A stretch of DNA of 64,000 nucleotides from positions 98,929,188-98,993,187 of the forward strand of contig CM061225.1 in the NCBI GenBank assembly GCA_030844895.1. The letters are read 5' to 3'. A program made the position numbers and the translations under genes. The notes below the pieces were generated by a model. The model worked only from the letters and a program-made list of their open reading frames with translations, had not been told where the DNA came from and did not search any database. Positions within the stretch are counted from its first letter, which is position 1. The number at the start of each line of letters is the position of its first letter. This document shows, piece after piece, positions 1 to 11,409 of this stretch. The stretch comes from Ambrosia x helenae (taxonomy: Eukaryota > Streptophyta > Magnoliopsida > Asterales > Asteraceae).

Positions 1-1151
1 TGGGGAGCAGCAACAGGAGGAACCGGAGTAGGTGTAGCAGGCGGGTTCCGGTTACCCTGAAGATTAACCCTGCAATCCTTTGCCTGGTGCCCAAGCTTAT
101 GGCACCTGTGGCAACGGTTCCGGTCCTCGCAACGACCGTTGTGGTGAAATCCACACCGGTCACATTTCGGCAGCTTCCCAGTATAACCCCCCGGTTTTTG
201 CTCAGACGACGATCCCCCAGTATCAGACTTCTTCACCTGCTGAGGCTGAGCCGAGCTCGAGCCTTTCCCCACAGCTTCCCACTTCCGCTTGTTACTATCA
301 GAAGTCTTCACAGCAGCGCCTCGAGGAGGCAAGACCCCTTCAGCCACCTTCATGTTGGTCAGCCTATGAGCCGACCGAACCACCTCAGAATAAACAGTGA
401 GATTACCCGCAGCAACTAACCCCGCAATCTCCGGTACCAACCCAGCGACATAATGCTCAATCCTTCGGTATTCGGGTGCGTGCAGATCGGGGCACAACAC
501 CGCCAACTCATTGTGCCTAGAAGTATAAGTTTCAATCTCGGACCCCACCATCTTATGATTCCAGACATCATGCTCAAGCTTCTGGATTTCATCCCTCGGG
601 CAGTACTCATTTTTCAGCAACTGAATGAACTCCGCCCAGGGCATAGCGTGGGCTTCCCCAATACCCATAGTCTGGGTGGTGGAGTTCCACCAGGTCAGAG
701 CTTGACCCTCCAGGGTCGCAGAAGCATATTTCACCCGGTCGCCTTCCGGGCAGCTGCACATCGAGAAAACCGACTCAGTTTCTCCAACCAGCGGAGTAGT
801 CCCACTGCCCCTTCAGTGCCACTAAAGTTGTGGGGCTTGCAATCCATAAACTTTTTGTAGGAACACTGGGGTGGAGGAGGATTGACAGCACCACCTGGAA
901 CAGACACACGGGTGAGAATCAAGAAAAGGTAAAGTACCCCAGAACAAGGTAGAATAGGTGAGAATCGACGTACCACCCATAGCATTATGAGCGGCTTGAA
1001 ATGCAGCCAGAGCAATATTCACGTGCTGCTGCATCAAGTTATCCAACTCAGCTTGGGTCATATTAATGTTCCCGCGGCCACCGCCGCCACCACGGCCGCC
1101 AGCACGACCGCCAGCACGGCCGCCTCTGCGACCTCCACGAGCTCCCGACAT
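1..1151 (-). pseudogene. Ty3/gypsy gag (element A), runs off window edge
   Basis: This is the capsid/nucleocapsid gene of a minus-strand gypsy retrotransposon. It starts at 1151 with a Gly/Arg-rich stretch (MSGARGGRRGGR) followed by MTQAELDNLMQQHV. The gag core follows (FSGTEGAVGLLRW, TLEGQALTWWNST, then EYRRIEHYV), and a CCHC knuckle of the form CHRCHKLGHQAKDC lies at about 60-110. Two things break the reading frame. A 79-bp segment (973-895) starts GT and ends AG, and its removal joins MGG to GAVNPPPPQ in frame. A single base is missing near 780, between LLRWLEK and TESVF. Otherwise the frame is open to the window edge. The PBS and LTR lie upstream at 1757-4435. Protease and pol would lie outside the window. 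Confidence 0.85.
895..973 (-). other. Probable GT-AG intron inside gypsy gag
   Basis: On the minus strand this 79-bp segment begins GTACGT, is pyrimidine-rich towards its end and finishes TGTTCCAG. Its length is not a multiple of three. Reading through it leads to a stop, whereas removing it restores the expected gag sequence between the N-terminal helix (AFQAAHNAMGG) and the VNPPPPQCSYK segment. Splicing is inferred from sequence only. Confidence 0.55.
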
Positions 1152-1756
1152 CTTCTGTCATAACATAAAACAAAAGATTTAGGCTTGCCCGTGGTATAAC
1201 CCATTAGGAATTTCCAGAAACTAGACCGAGCCCAGCCTGGGTCCATCCGTTCAAGCCCAAAGTCCGCCAGGGATCCCATGCATCACAGTTTATGATCTCG
1301 TGTGCACCCGACATGATAAACTGTTCCACATGGTCCTCCAGGCGCCCTTTAAGTTTGAAGTTCAAGTCACCGAACACTAGCGCCCAATCATGGTATTATC
1401 ATAAGTATAAGTACAAGGTAATATGCATAAGAACGAGCGTGTTCATTAGGGCATAGAGGGGAGATGTCCAAATCCCTGGACAGATCTCAAGAGTACGCCG
1501 AAGCTACCCCAATGTACACTGCCGTCAAGAAAGTTCAATAGTATATCGTTTGCCGTCGGATCATAGTAAGGATGAGTCAAGAAATAGGATGATAAAGAGT
1601 AAATAGATGATGTAACGTAGTAGACGATGACACCGACACCCCCGACAAGTCATATTGTTACCCACTTGCTAAGACTCAACTAATTGTGACCGTCTAGTGT
1701 GTGCGACTCAGTTATAGACTAGACTCTACATGCAGTCCTAGTTCACTATAACCGTT
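1152..1756 (-). other. 5' leader of gypsy element A
   Basis: This is untranslated sequence between the primer-binding site and the gag start. A homologous leader lies at 45120-45653 in the second copy of the family (shared blocks include the ATGCAGTCCTAGTTCACTAT stretch near the PBS). I see no further gene in it. Confidence 0.6.
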
Positions 1757-1770
1757 GGCTCTGATACCAA
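1757..1770 (-). promoter_or_regulatory. Primer-binding site, initiator tRNA-Met type
   Basis: The minus strand reads TTGGTATCAGAGCC, the usual initiator-Met PBS of plant LTR retrotransposons, two bases inside the LTR edge. Confidence 0.85.
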
Positions 1771-1772
1771 TC

Positions 1773-4435
1773 TGTCACACCCTCAAATTCCACGTGCGGG
1801 GTTTTACCGCGAGGCGCGTGACACACCAGGATCTCAGTCAACGATCACAATAAACATACAACATACATGCATTCATAATTATATTTAAAACCAAAATATC
1901 ATGCTTTGAGCTGTAAACCAGCAGCGGAAGCATTCTTGTTTACAACCAAAAGACATATCATTGTTTACAAAACATTGTTTAATATGCTTCAAAATATTAG
2001 ACGCTGTGCATGACTCCGTGCGCCTAGCCCATTGACTGCTACCTTAGCGACCTGAGAAAACATGCCAAAAATGTCAACATATAATGCTGGTGAGTTCACA
2101 GGTTTTCTTTTATAAAAGTGTTGTCACAAGTCACAAAGATCATTTCCGTTAATACTATGTCATGAGAACGTTAGCTAGACGTTAAGTGTTTTTACTACTA
2201 CGGTTGGGAACCCATTACTAAACATGAACCAAAAGATGATACCAGCCCAGACGACTGGGCTACCGATGCCTCGGTAACCCGATAGGTAGAGACAATATGC
2301 ACCCGCCCGGCCCCGCCGTCGAGTGGGGCTTGTGAGGCCCAATAGATCTATCCACATTTCCCCCGTTGTGCGTTCCAGCACATTCATGGTTTCCCCCTGG
2401 GACTTTCCATAAAAGCCGTATAGTAACATAAGGTGCCCATAGTATAACATGACCTTAAAATAGTTCGTACAAAGCATGTTTCTCCCCCCGAAAGCAAGAC
2501 AGTAAGAGTGGGGTTGTGAAACTCACCTTGGATTGCGTTACTTGAAAACAATTAAGCAATTATGTTATGATAGCCCCAAATAGCGGCGACCTATCATAAG
2601 ATGTGTATAAGTATTGGACTAATAACCCGCAGGCTAACTAGTCCCCGAATGTCCAGACCGTGACCATAAACGTTTGAAAACACCTTTAACTGTTAAACCG
2701 ACCGTGCCAGACAAGACCCGACATCCCATTGGTGACCCGACATTCCACGTGTTAGATAAATACAAGACATCATGCAACATATGCAATTAAACACTTAATA
2801 CGCGCAATAATTCACCTAGTCTAGCATAATGTCCGATTAACGCATAATCAGGTCCGAATATGTCTTACTAAGTCATTGGGTGTATCCCGGGGTTCCTAGC
2901 ATGTTCCTAGGTGTCAAATCGTGTTCCGGGATGTCAAAACGCGTTCACGACAGCAGTACATGCGATTAGGAAAGTCACACGCGAGTAGGCTTCAGCCTAC
3001 AGGCGATTAGGGGCCCAATCGCATGAGGTATCAGGCGATTAGGGTCCTAATCGCCCCTATGTTGCATAATCGCCCATAGCATCAGGCGATTAGGATTCCT
3101 AATCGCCTGCTGCTGCTGTGTAACGGGTTTTCGCGCGTTTAACCCTCCAAATCAGATCCGAAACATGCAACAACACCCAATATCAAACCTAAATCATTTA
3201 CCAACCCATCCCAAGCAAAAACCCCAACATATCACTGATCTAACATGTTCTAAGCAATTATTTCCTAAAATGGCAAAGTACTAGGTTTCACCAACCAACC
3301 TTATCTTTCCTTAAATGGAAACAATCAGATTTCAATCTCTACAAACTTGTAAATCATCAAACCTCTGATCTAACATCTTCCTAGTATGAATTCTAACAAC
3401 ATTGCATCAACAATCATACCATAATCATCCTAAATCTTCAAGAACATTCAAATGGGTCAAAATACACATTTTCTTCAAAACACAACAATAATGGCTAAAA
3501 CTCTAAGACAACCTTCCTAATAATCCCTACATAGCAGAAGTACAATCATATCTTAGAAACAATCATGTTATAATCACCAAGAAGACCAACATATGCATGT
3601 AAACTTCACATATAACAAGCATTAAGGTGTAGACTTGGTTTAGAACTCTTTTGAAAGGTTTTTAAAGACACAAACTTAGTAAAACAAGGTCTGGACCTTT
3701 GGGGAACCAAAATAACAACTTTACAAAGGTTAGGGATGAAGAACACACCTTGGGTTTTGTTAAAGAAAGGTGTGTAGGCTTGGGGATGGTGATTTTTGTA
3801 GCAAAAATGAGTTCCAGAGGTGTTTCAAGGTGTGTGGGTGGCTTGGGAGCAGCTAGGGTTGTTCTAGAGGTGTTTGGGGAGTTAAGGGTTCTATTTATAG
3901 GTGTTTTGACCCGGACTCTGCTGTATAGGCGATTAGCAATACATGTCACGCGATTGGGGGCCTAATCGCATGAAACATCAGGCGATTAGGTCCCAATCGC
4001 CTGATATATATCCTACTCGCCCCATATATAGGCGATTAGGGGTTCCTAATCGCCCCTGTGATGCTGGAACGAGTTTTTGGCGCGTTAAACACTATTTTAA
4101 CATATATAAACACGTATTCACATACCGATAAGTCACATAATGATTTCAAACATATAATGCATGATAACTAACACGTTTACATCCGTTCACCAATTCCCGG
4201 GACTCGAGACTCGTGTGTGCATTAAACCCGGCGATTCCACGAATCACCAATCCTTGTACCCATGGTTATGGACCGACTCCCGATGACCCCGCGGATCATC
4301 GTAACGACCCCCGATGATTCCCAGAATCATCATACCGACTCGACTGACCCCGTTAAGAACGTAATATGCATGACTCGCTAAGGTAGACTTACTAGTTTAG
4401 TCAACGTTACTAACCTGAGTTTGCCGGGTGTCACA
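1773..4435 (-). repeat. 5' LTR of gypsy element A (2663 bp)
   Basis: It runs from TGTCACACCCTC to GGGTGTCACA on the plus strand and is bounded inside by the PBS. A homologous LTR of the same family lies at 45670-52431. A TATA box (TATAAATA, minus) sits at 3899-3892. Two clusters of GGCGATTAGG/CCTAATCGCC inverted motifs lie at about 2990-3112 and 3925-4060, each followed by a TTTT-rich GCGCGTTTAA/GCGCGTTAAA segment, so the LTR contains a duplicated module. The apparent ORFs within it are not conserved coding sequence. The opposite LTR lies outside the window, so no TSD could be tested. Confidence 0.85.
3892..3899 (-). promoter_or_regulatory. TATA box of gypsy LTR A
   Basis: TATAAATA on the minus strand. 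The equivalent TATAAATA occurs at 47734-47727 in the second LTR of this family, which supports it as the LTR promoter. Confidence 0.65.
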
Positions 4436-5040
4436 GAAGCATCTTGACTCAGTGATCTGACACTGCCCTTATCAAAACTATAGTTATCAACCAGAAGTCC
4501 ACGATAAAAATAATATGTGAGTTGTATGTTAAGGGGATGAGTAAGAAGAAGTTCGCTAAACTATGATGTTCAAATGTCCGTGTAATAAGACATTTAGTTT
4601 ATCATAAACAACATTTAATTGGAAAAATAAAATAAATCAATTCATGTAACGCGTTAGATTTGTATAAAATACAAAATTAATAGACATTCAACATGACAAA
4701 CTGTACAATAATTATTGTGATTACGTAGTTAACATATCATTATCTAGATAATATAGTGCAATAAACCAATTGAATTTATGGACTATGAAGAGTTACCTTA
4801 ATAGAGTAACTAAGGTAAATAGTAGCAAATCAAATAATCTCCCTAGAGTTTGATATTGTAGCTTTAGGCCTCAACCATGGATTTGAGGCCTGCAATTTCT
4901 AGGGTTGACAATTAAAATCATAAAATGCTTGTGGAATTTTAGAACCGATAGTATGATGTTTGAGTTAGTGGATTAAAGGTGAATATTATGATTGAAATGA
5001 TCTTGAAAACTTTGAAAAACAATATAGAAATCTTTATGAG
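4436..5040. other. No recognised feature
   Basis: AT-rich sequence between the gypsy LTR and the Fizzy-related pseudogene. It should hold intron or downstream exons of that pseudogene, but I could not recognise any further WD40 exon here. Confidence 0.4.
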
Positions 5041-5470
5041 AAAAGTTACAAAACTACCGGTATCCATGCAGTTCAGGTGAAATTAATGATCGTGTTCCAA
5101 AACCGAATAGTCGAATACATCGATCTGTAGTACCACCGCCAGAAGCCAGAAGTCCATGAAGATATGGAGACCAAGCAACTACTTTCACAGCACTTGTATT
5201 CTCACTGTAGTTCAAAACAGGTGGAGTCAAATGTTGGTTCGTTGGTTCCAAACAAAAAAACTACATAAACACAAAAAATATTAGGAAAATAAGTGAAATT
5301 AGTTACTAACACAAAAGAAATCAATATGATAAATATATTATTTACTTACCTAGTTATCACTTCCACCTAATGTAATTCACGGATATCATAAGACAGATCT
5401 ACAATTCACAAGTCAAAATAAGAAATAAACCACATATAGTGTATAAAATTGATTTATATCTATATCTATA

Positions 5471-8191
5471 TCTATGCTATATTATAATGCATTAGACAAG
5501 GGTAGTTTAAGATACCCAAAAGTTAAGAACTTTATTTTCATTAACAACCCTAAAATAAGGGTAAAATAGTCATTAAAACACTTTTATACTTTCATAACTC
5601 ATCTTAGTTACACTTTAATCCCCTAAAACTTTACTCAAGGTTTGCTTATATAAATTATAGTTGAACTTCTTTTTCATTATTTTATGCAACCTATTCCCTA
5701 TAAATTTTAAATAATCATATTTTAATTATACGTTGATACTTATATAAAAAAAATATCATAATACTGAGCATTTTATTAGCTTTAATTTGAATATAGTATT
5801 ATATTTTCTTTAATTTACAATTTTTTATGTATTACGTGATTAACAATATTTAGGAGTGAGCAATAACTAAACCGTTTACCAAAGCCAAACCAAAAAACAG
5901 ATAAAACTGAACCAAAATCAATTGAAAATTGAATTAACCAACATCCGATGTAACTTAAAATCGATTATCGTTTTCTTTTTGTACCCTTAGTTAACGGAAA
6001 TCAATCAAATTGAAATGAAACCATCCATATATTCATAACAACATTCCCGCGCGATGTAGTAGGGAACATATACACTTTTATTGGTGCATAGTTAAGTTCG
6101 GTTCAGTTCGGTTATTAGCCTCAACTAAAACAACAGTCGACATTATCAATTTATCGATCATATTAACCAACCGGTTAATTGGTTTAGTCTATTTGGTTAG
6201 ATTGTCGTTTTTATTTCGGTTTAGTTAATTTTGGTTAATAACCAAAACCAAACTTTGGTTAAAATTTTTGCTTAGAAGTACATGAAATAAAGGTATAAAT
6301 ACATGAAATAGATGTATAAAAGATATAAATATATGAATGGTTCAGTTTCGATTTGTTAATTTTGGTTAACTTAGGGTACAAAAAACCGATATTAGGTTAA
6401 CTCCGGTTAACTAGCTTTTTGGTTAATTTTTTGTTCGGTTTTATCTGTTTTTTGTTCGATTTCAGTTGCGGGTTCAATTATTGTTCACCCATAGATATTA
6501 TTAATCACGTAAAAAATCAATTGTTTAATTAAAAGTATATAGCAAATTATACTCATAATATGGTTTTAAGTTGAGTAGAGGGGTTTTTAAATTGTAGTGG
6601 CGAAAGGAATAGAGGGGTTTTTGAAATTTTAAATTTTGAAATTTGAATAATTTATTCTCGTAACTTATTCTGCGTTTTCTCTCTATTTTTTCAAAGTCAT
6701 CTTCTTTGTATTGGTGTACTTTAATGGAATTGTGATAGTTCCATAATTTTATCACAATACTTATATCTTTATCATAGAATAGGTGAGTTTATATAGTTTT
6801 CACTTTAACATGTTTTGAACATACAGATTATTGCAAGCCTATATATAGCTTATCTATTTCGATCACTATCAATCTATGCAATTAAGGTTCATGTATAAAG
6901 ATTTAGTTTTCACGAAAACATATAAAAATATTGTTAAGTTAAAACAATTTTTATCATGATCATACATATTGAAGACTTCCATTATTAAGTAAACTAAGAG
7001 ACATGTTACCATCACCAATTCACCATGAGGTAACTTCTCAGCGAACACCAACATCAAAACCTCATTTTCTACCAACGGTAACATTTAGAGCCTCAATACC
7101 TATAATTAAGTACTCCAATCATCGTATTATTCTCACTATTACCAGTGACACAATGAACAGGAACGGATAAACAAATCAAATACTATCGCCACCTTTAAAC
7201 CACTTTCGATTTACGGAGAATGTGCTTCTGTTTGGTGGTAAATTGATACAACAGTTTGATTTAGATTTACAAGTAAAGCTTGAGACGTCACATTTACAAT
7301 TTTGTAACTTATTGAAAATTGCATCAATGATGTTGAGGTTTATCTAAACAAAGTCAAGCAGCATATATTGTTAACCACATAACATATCAATTTTTTTTGT
7401 CAATTTCGGTTAAAGGTTTTGTTGTTTTTCACCCCTAGATATTATTAATCACATAACATATCGATATTTTTAATTAAAAGAATTGTTATAATATACTCAA
7501 ATTATAAAGAATCAAATGCCGGTTTTTTATGATATAGTTTTGTTTAAAGTATTAACGTTTGAAAAAATTATGGTCATTTGCAATTCGTAAGGGTAGTTGG
7601 CTTAAAATAAGGGGAAAATATGTAAGTGTTATTTAAATAAACAAAAGTTAACTCTTAACTTTTGAGTATCTTAGAATGTCCATATCAAATATATTATATA
7701 GAGTATAGATATCTATGGGTAAGCAATAATTGAATATTTAACCGAAACAGAAGCAAAAAACAGAAAAACTGAATTGAAAGCAATCGAAAATTGAATTAAC
7801 CAAAAACTGAATTAACTTAAAATCGGTTATTGTTTTTGGTACATTTAGTTCACCAAAAGCAACCAAACCGAAACAAAACCATTTATATATTCATATATTT
7901 TTAGTTTTTATACCTTTATTTCATGTATTTATACCTCCATTTCATGTACTTCTAGGAAAAAAATTTTAGCAAAAGTTTGATTTTTGTTATTAACCAAAAT
8001 TAATTAAATCGGACTAAAAACCGATAATCTAACCATATAAACCGAACAAAGCAAGTAATTATTTAATAAGATCGATTAACTGATAAGTTTGGTTTTAGTT
8101 TCGGTTGAGGTAAATAATCAAACAGATCCGAACCATACACACCCTTAGAAATGTCTGTGTTTCCCGCTGCATCGCGCGGGCACCCTACTAG
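5471..8191 (+). mobile_element. Non-autonomous Helitron-like element in FZR pseudogene intron
   Basis: The 5' edge reads A/TCTATGCTATATTATAA at 5471. The 3' edge has a GC-rich hairpin (CCCGC...GCGGG, 8163-8180) followed by CTAG at 8188-8191 and then T. A TC start, a hairpin before CTRR, and insertion between A and T are Helitron hallmarks. No RepHel gene is present. The interior is composite. A stretch near 7590-7711 is an inverted copy of the 5' end. Segments at about 5853-6496 and 7715-8145 are foldback sequences with TAGGAGTGAGCAATAA-like ends resembling hAT-type MITEs. Confidence 0.55.
5853..6496. repeat. Foldback MITE inside Helitron-like element
   Basis: The left end reads TAGGAGTGAGCAATAA and the right end is the near-complement TTATTGTTCACCCATA. 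The arms are rich in AACCAAAACC and GGTTAATT motifs and pair over several hundred bases. No coding capacity is seen. A related, more decayed copy lies at about 7715-8145. The TSD is unclear. Confidence 0.5.
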
Positions 8192-8527
8192 TAAACTATA
8201 AAGACATGAGTAGAGTTGAGTTTAAGAACAAGTTACCTCTGATTATGACCACTATGTTTACTAACAAAATCTTCTTGTGCGTGAGGATCTTGTTCTAATC
8301 GGCTCTTCGATCACCATTAACAATGAAATTGCATATGAAAGGAATTTAGATGTGAAATAAATTGAACATGAAGAAATGTCATCAAATTAAATTGAAACAA
8401 TAACTTTTCATCAATGGATCATTGATTTCTTGGAAGGTGAAAGGTGGAAGGGTATTATGAGGATGAGATTTTAGTTTTTAACTAAGAACAAAACACAAAA
8501 TTACTATCATAACTACCAATAGATCTA

Positions 8528-9280
8528 TAATGAGTAGCATCTAGATATGGATCACCTGTAGAAACAAAAGAAACATTAGTGCTTAAAAGTGTTGGGGCAG
8601 GTTTGGCCACTCCAACATTTTGGCACGAACAAGAATATCCTTAGTATACTTAGACTGATTCAAGAATAAATTAACCACTTTTTGTGTAGGTAACCTCCAA
8701 CCCTAGAATATAGTTAAGTTGCCTTAGATCTTTGATGGAAAATTCAGTATTGAGACACGAAATGAAGGTTCGAAGAGAAGTTGGTTAATTTCCAGTTAGT
8801 ATAGGATCATCCACATAAACAAGAAGATACACGAGACAAGAGTTATTGTTGTAAACAAACAAAAAAAGGGCCCGAATGACTGCAAACAAAACCATAATTA
8901 GTTAAAAATACACTCAAGCGATGAAACCAAGCTCGAGACGCTTGCTTGAGACCATAAATAGCTTTGTTCAACTTGCACAAGTAAGATGGAAAACGTATGT
9001 CAATAAAACCCTTTGGTTGTTCCATATAAACATGCTCAGTGAGATTTACATGGAAAAAAAACGTTATTTACATCCAACTGATGCAATGGCCAACCGTTAT
9101 TCACAGCAAGAGCAAGAACAGTTCGAACCGTGGCCGCCTTGACAATTAGACTAAATGTATGAAAATAATCAACACCAGGGATTTGAGTGAAACCTTGTGC
9201 CACAAGATGAGCCTTATGACGTTCAACTGAACCATCGGAATGAAATTCAGTCTGAAAAATCCATTTGGACCCTACAACAT
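8528..9280 (-). pseudogene. Ty1/copia reverse transcriptase fragment
   Basis: The minus strand encodes copia RT motifs in order: VVGSKWIFQTEF, HLVAQGFTQIPGVDYF, LHQLDVNNVF, then MEQPKGFIDIRFPSYLCKL and AIYGLKQASRAWFHRL. A degraded continuation (LVYVDD-like, LRQLNYILGLEV-like) runs towards 8528. Several frameshifts and stops are present. Integrase, protease and gag are absent, because the RT is joined directly to a primer-binding site at 9281. Confidence 0.85.
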
Positions 9281-9293
9281 TGCTCTGATACCA
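9281..9293 (-). promoter_or_regulatory. Primer-binding site of the copia remnant
   Basis: The minus strand reads TGGTATCAGAGCA. Its inner side abuts RT coding sequence, so everything from the leader through integrase has been deleted. Confidence 0.7.
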
Positions 9294-10059
9294 TGAAATA
9301 AAGTTGTATTCAATACATAACTTGGAGTTAGAGATACAATATATAGACACTACATTTAGACTTTAGCTACCTATAGAACTTAACTTATACAATAATACAT
9401 AGGGCTGTAAACAAACCAAACTTTCGTGAACAATTCGTAAACCGTTCAGCGGGAAGTTCGTTTGTATCCGTTTGTTTAATAAATGAACGAACACGAACAA
9501 AAATTTTTTTTTGATTAATTAAGAAAACAAACACGAACAAATGTCTCGTTCGTTCGATTGCGTTCGTGAACGTTCGGCAATGTGTTTGTTTACGTTTGTT
9601 TATTTATATCTGTTCATGTATGTTTGTTTATGTTCGATCACTAGGTAAAACTTAGGATAATTATGAACTTTTGAATTAGGAATCTCATGTATTCATGCCT
9701 ATGCCTAGGTAGTTTTAGATAATTATGTCTAAGTTAGTACAATTTGACTTATCGACATCGTTTAGTAGATGTACTTTGTCTAACGGTTAATATTAACATT
9801 GTTTTTTTTAGTTAGTTGCATATTAAATTTTTGTTTTTGTTTGTTCGTGTTCAAGGCCCGTGTTCACGAACAGTTCGCAAACAACTTAATTTCTTAACAA
9901 ACAAACACAAACATAAAATTATGTTCATTAGTGTGTTCGTGAACGGTTCGTTTGTCCAAGAAACCTTAACAAACAAACACGAATAAAGCCTTGTTTGTTT
10001 TCGTTTGGTTCGTTTACAGCCCTAAATTAATACATCATAAATTAACTTAGTCAAACACA
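9294..10059 (-). repeat. Copia LTR remnant interrupted by a MITE
   Basis: The plus strand begins TGAAATAAAG next to the PBS and continues to 9400. It resumes after the MITE at 10036 and appears to end near TCAAACACA (10059). The outer edge is uncertain because no second LTR is present. Confidence 0.45.
9401..10027. mobile_element. hAT-like MITE with 8-bp target duplication
   Basis: The ends are inverted (AGGGCTGTAAAC at the left, GTTTACAGCCCT at the right), with long GTTCGTTTGTT-rich arms. TAATACAT occurs at 9393-9400 and 10028-10035, the 8-bp duplication expected of hAT insertion. One end carries four extra bases (AAAT) beyond the terminal repeat. No transposase is encoded. Confidence 0.7.
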
Positions 10060-10065
10060 GTAGAA

Positions 10066-10215
10066 TAATTGGTAAAACCTCGCCTCCCATCCGAGTCGAA
10101 CCGGCGTCACCCGTATTCGCTCTTTACCTGGATGCCACATAAAATAATAAGGAGAATGGGAATCGAACCTTAGTCACAAGCAACACCAAGTCTTTTCCCA
10201 ACCACTCAAATGAGC
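10066..10215 (-). mobile_element. tRNA-derived SINE fragment
   Basis: It is homologous to the SINE at 57044-57345: both share GGTAAAACCTCGCC, GAACCGGCGTCACCCG and a GGAAT/ATTGAACC B-box complement. On the minus strand the head shows TTTGAGTGGTTGG (box A-like). The copy is shorter, and no clean target duplication was found. Confidence 0.6.
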
Positions 10216-11409
10216 GGCATGCATATCATCCATGTATAAATCCCAGCCCATTGACATATGTTTCATTTTTTAACGGCTAAATTTTGTCACCAATATTCCT
10301 AGTCTCGCGTACGTTAGCTATTTCACGCACACCAAAAAAAAAAAAAAAAAAAGAAACTACCCCTATGAGTGTCTCCACTCATATCCCATCTTCTATTTTT
10401 AGTATCCACACAATCAGATCAACATTTCGTCATGAAACGAATTACATCATGTCAAAAACGCTCATTTAATATGTGGACTAAGAAATGGTTGTTTGATGTA
10501 TTTTGGACATATAGTCGTTGGCTTGATGATTGGTTCATAAATAGTTCCATCATAGCCCGGCTAGCAGCTAACTTGCATACATTACCCGTAAAAAGACATT
10601 TTATCGTCGATGTAGCATAAAAAAGAAACTTTCAAAATAATTGCGTTCGAAAGGGTAAAAACGAGACATGAATTTCTGGATTGTATGCGACTTGGACTCG
10701 TGTGCAAAATACTTTTTGTGGAGTGTATGTGAATGGTTACATGACTATAAGTTTCGCTAACATTACCATTGTGGGTACTATAACATACGTTTCTTAATTT
10801 ATGCTATGTGAGTCACAAATAGATATCCGAATATTATATGTGTAACATTTTACTTCGGGTACGTTTTTTCTATTACTATCGGATGTAAACAATTTCCAGC
10901 TAATAAAAATTAATAGGTCACCATACATGACATCATAAAAGTTATAAAATAATCATATTATGAATACAACATATTGAAAAATAACCAGATCATGATTTTT
11001 CTGTTATTTAAATATCGCCAAGTAGCCTTATTTTAGTTATGTAACCTTGATCATATCCTCCGATGGCTTTTTCCTGGGAAATATAATACTGCTGGCTGCT
11101 GTGAATTTAATATTATTTAACCTAATATAATAAAAATGCAATTTTTGTTTTGATTAACCACTGGGAATGAATTCAGGAGAATATATTTAACAGCCATTTA
11201 TAAGCTTACATGGAATTGGATGCTCATGACAGTTGCATCTACAAATGATGACCTATGACAAGGCGAAAATAGTAATAAAAAAAACATAGAGAATCTCCCA
11301 CCATTACTTCTACACGAAATAAAAAAACATAAACGTGAAATGCATGAGTTTATTTATATTTTAGTTTTCTTTTTTTATTAATTTCATTTACATCTACATT
11401 TCGTTGTTT
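10216..11409. other. Unassigned AT-rich sequence
   Basis: There is an 18-A run near 10332-10351 and short spurious ORFs. I recognise no protein, RNA or element boundary. Confidence 0.4.

Larger units (their letters stand above)
5045..8312 (-). pseudogene. FZR: Fizzy-related/CCS52 (APC/C activator) pseudogene fragment
   Basis: Fizzy-related proteins are WD40 activators of the anaphase-promoting complex. Two exon pieces are visible on the minus strand. The upstream piece (about 8312-8236) reads QEDFVSKHSGHNQR and ends at a GT donor (AGAG/GTAAC). The downstream piece (about 5262-5045) carries NQHLTPPVLNYSENTSAV, AWSPYLHGLLASGGGTTDRC and then, after a frame change, FWNTIINFT and LNCMDTGS. This order matches the middle WD40 repeats of FZR/CCS52 and looks closest to the FZR3/CCS52B type, from memory of the family. 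At least two frameshifts and a stop are present in the downstream piece, and a 2.7 kb Helitron-like element occupies the intron. No start, N-terminal C-box or C-terminal exons were found. It is a truncated, dead copy. Confidence 0.75.

Noticed and set aside
80..860. Plus-strand ORFs of 106-135 residues at the window start
   Set aside because: They are antisense to gypsy gag, whose capsid and CCHC motifs on the minus strand explain the open frames.
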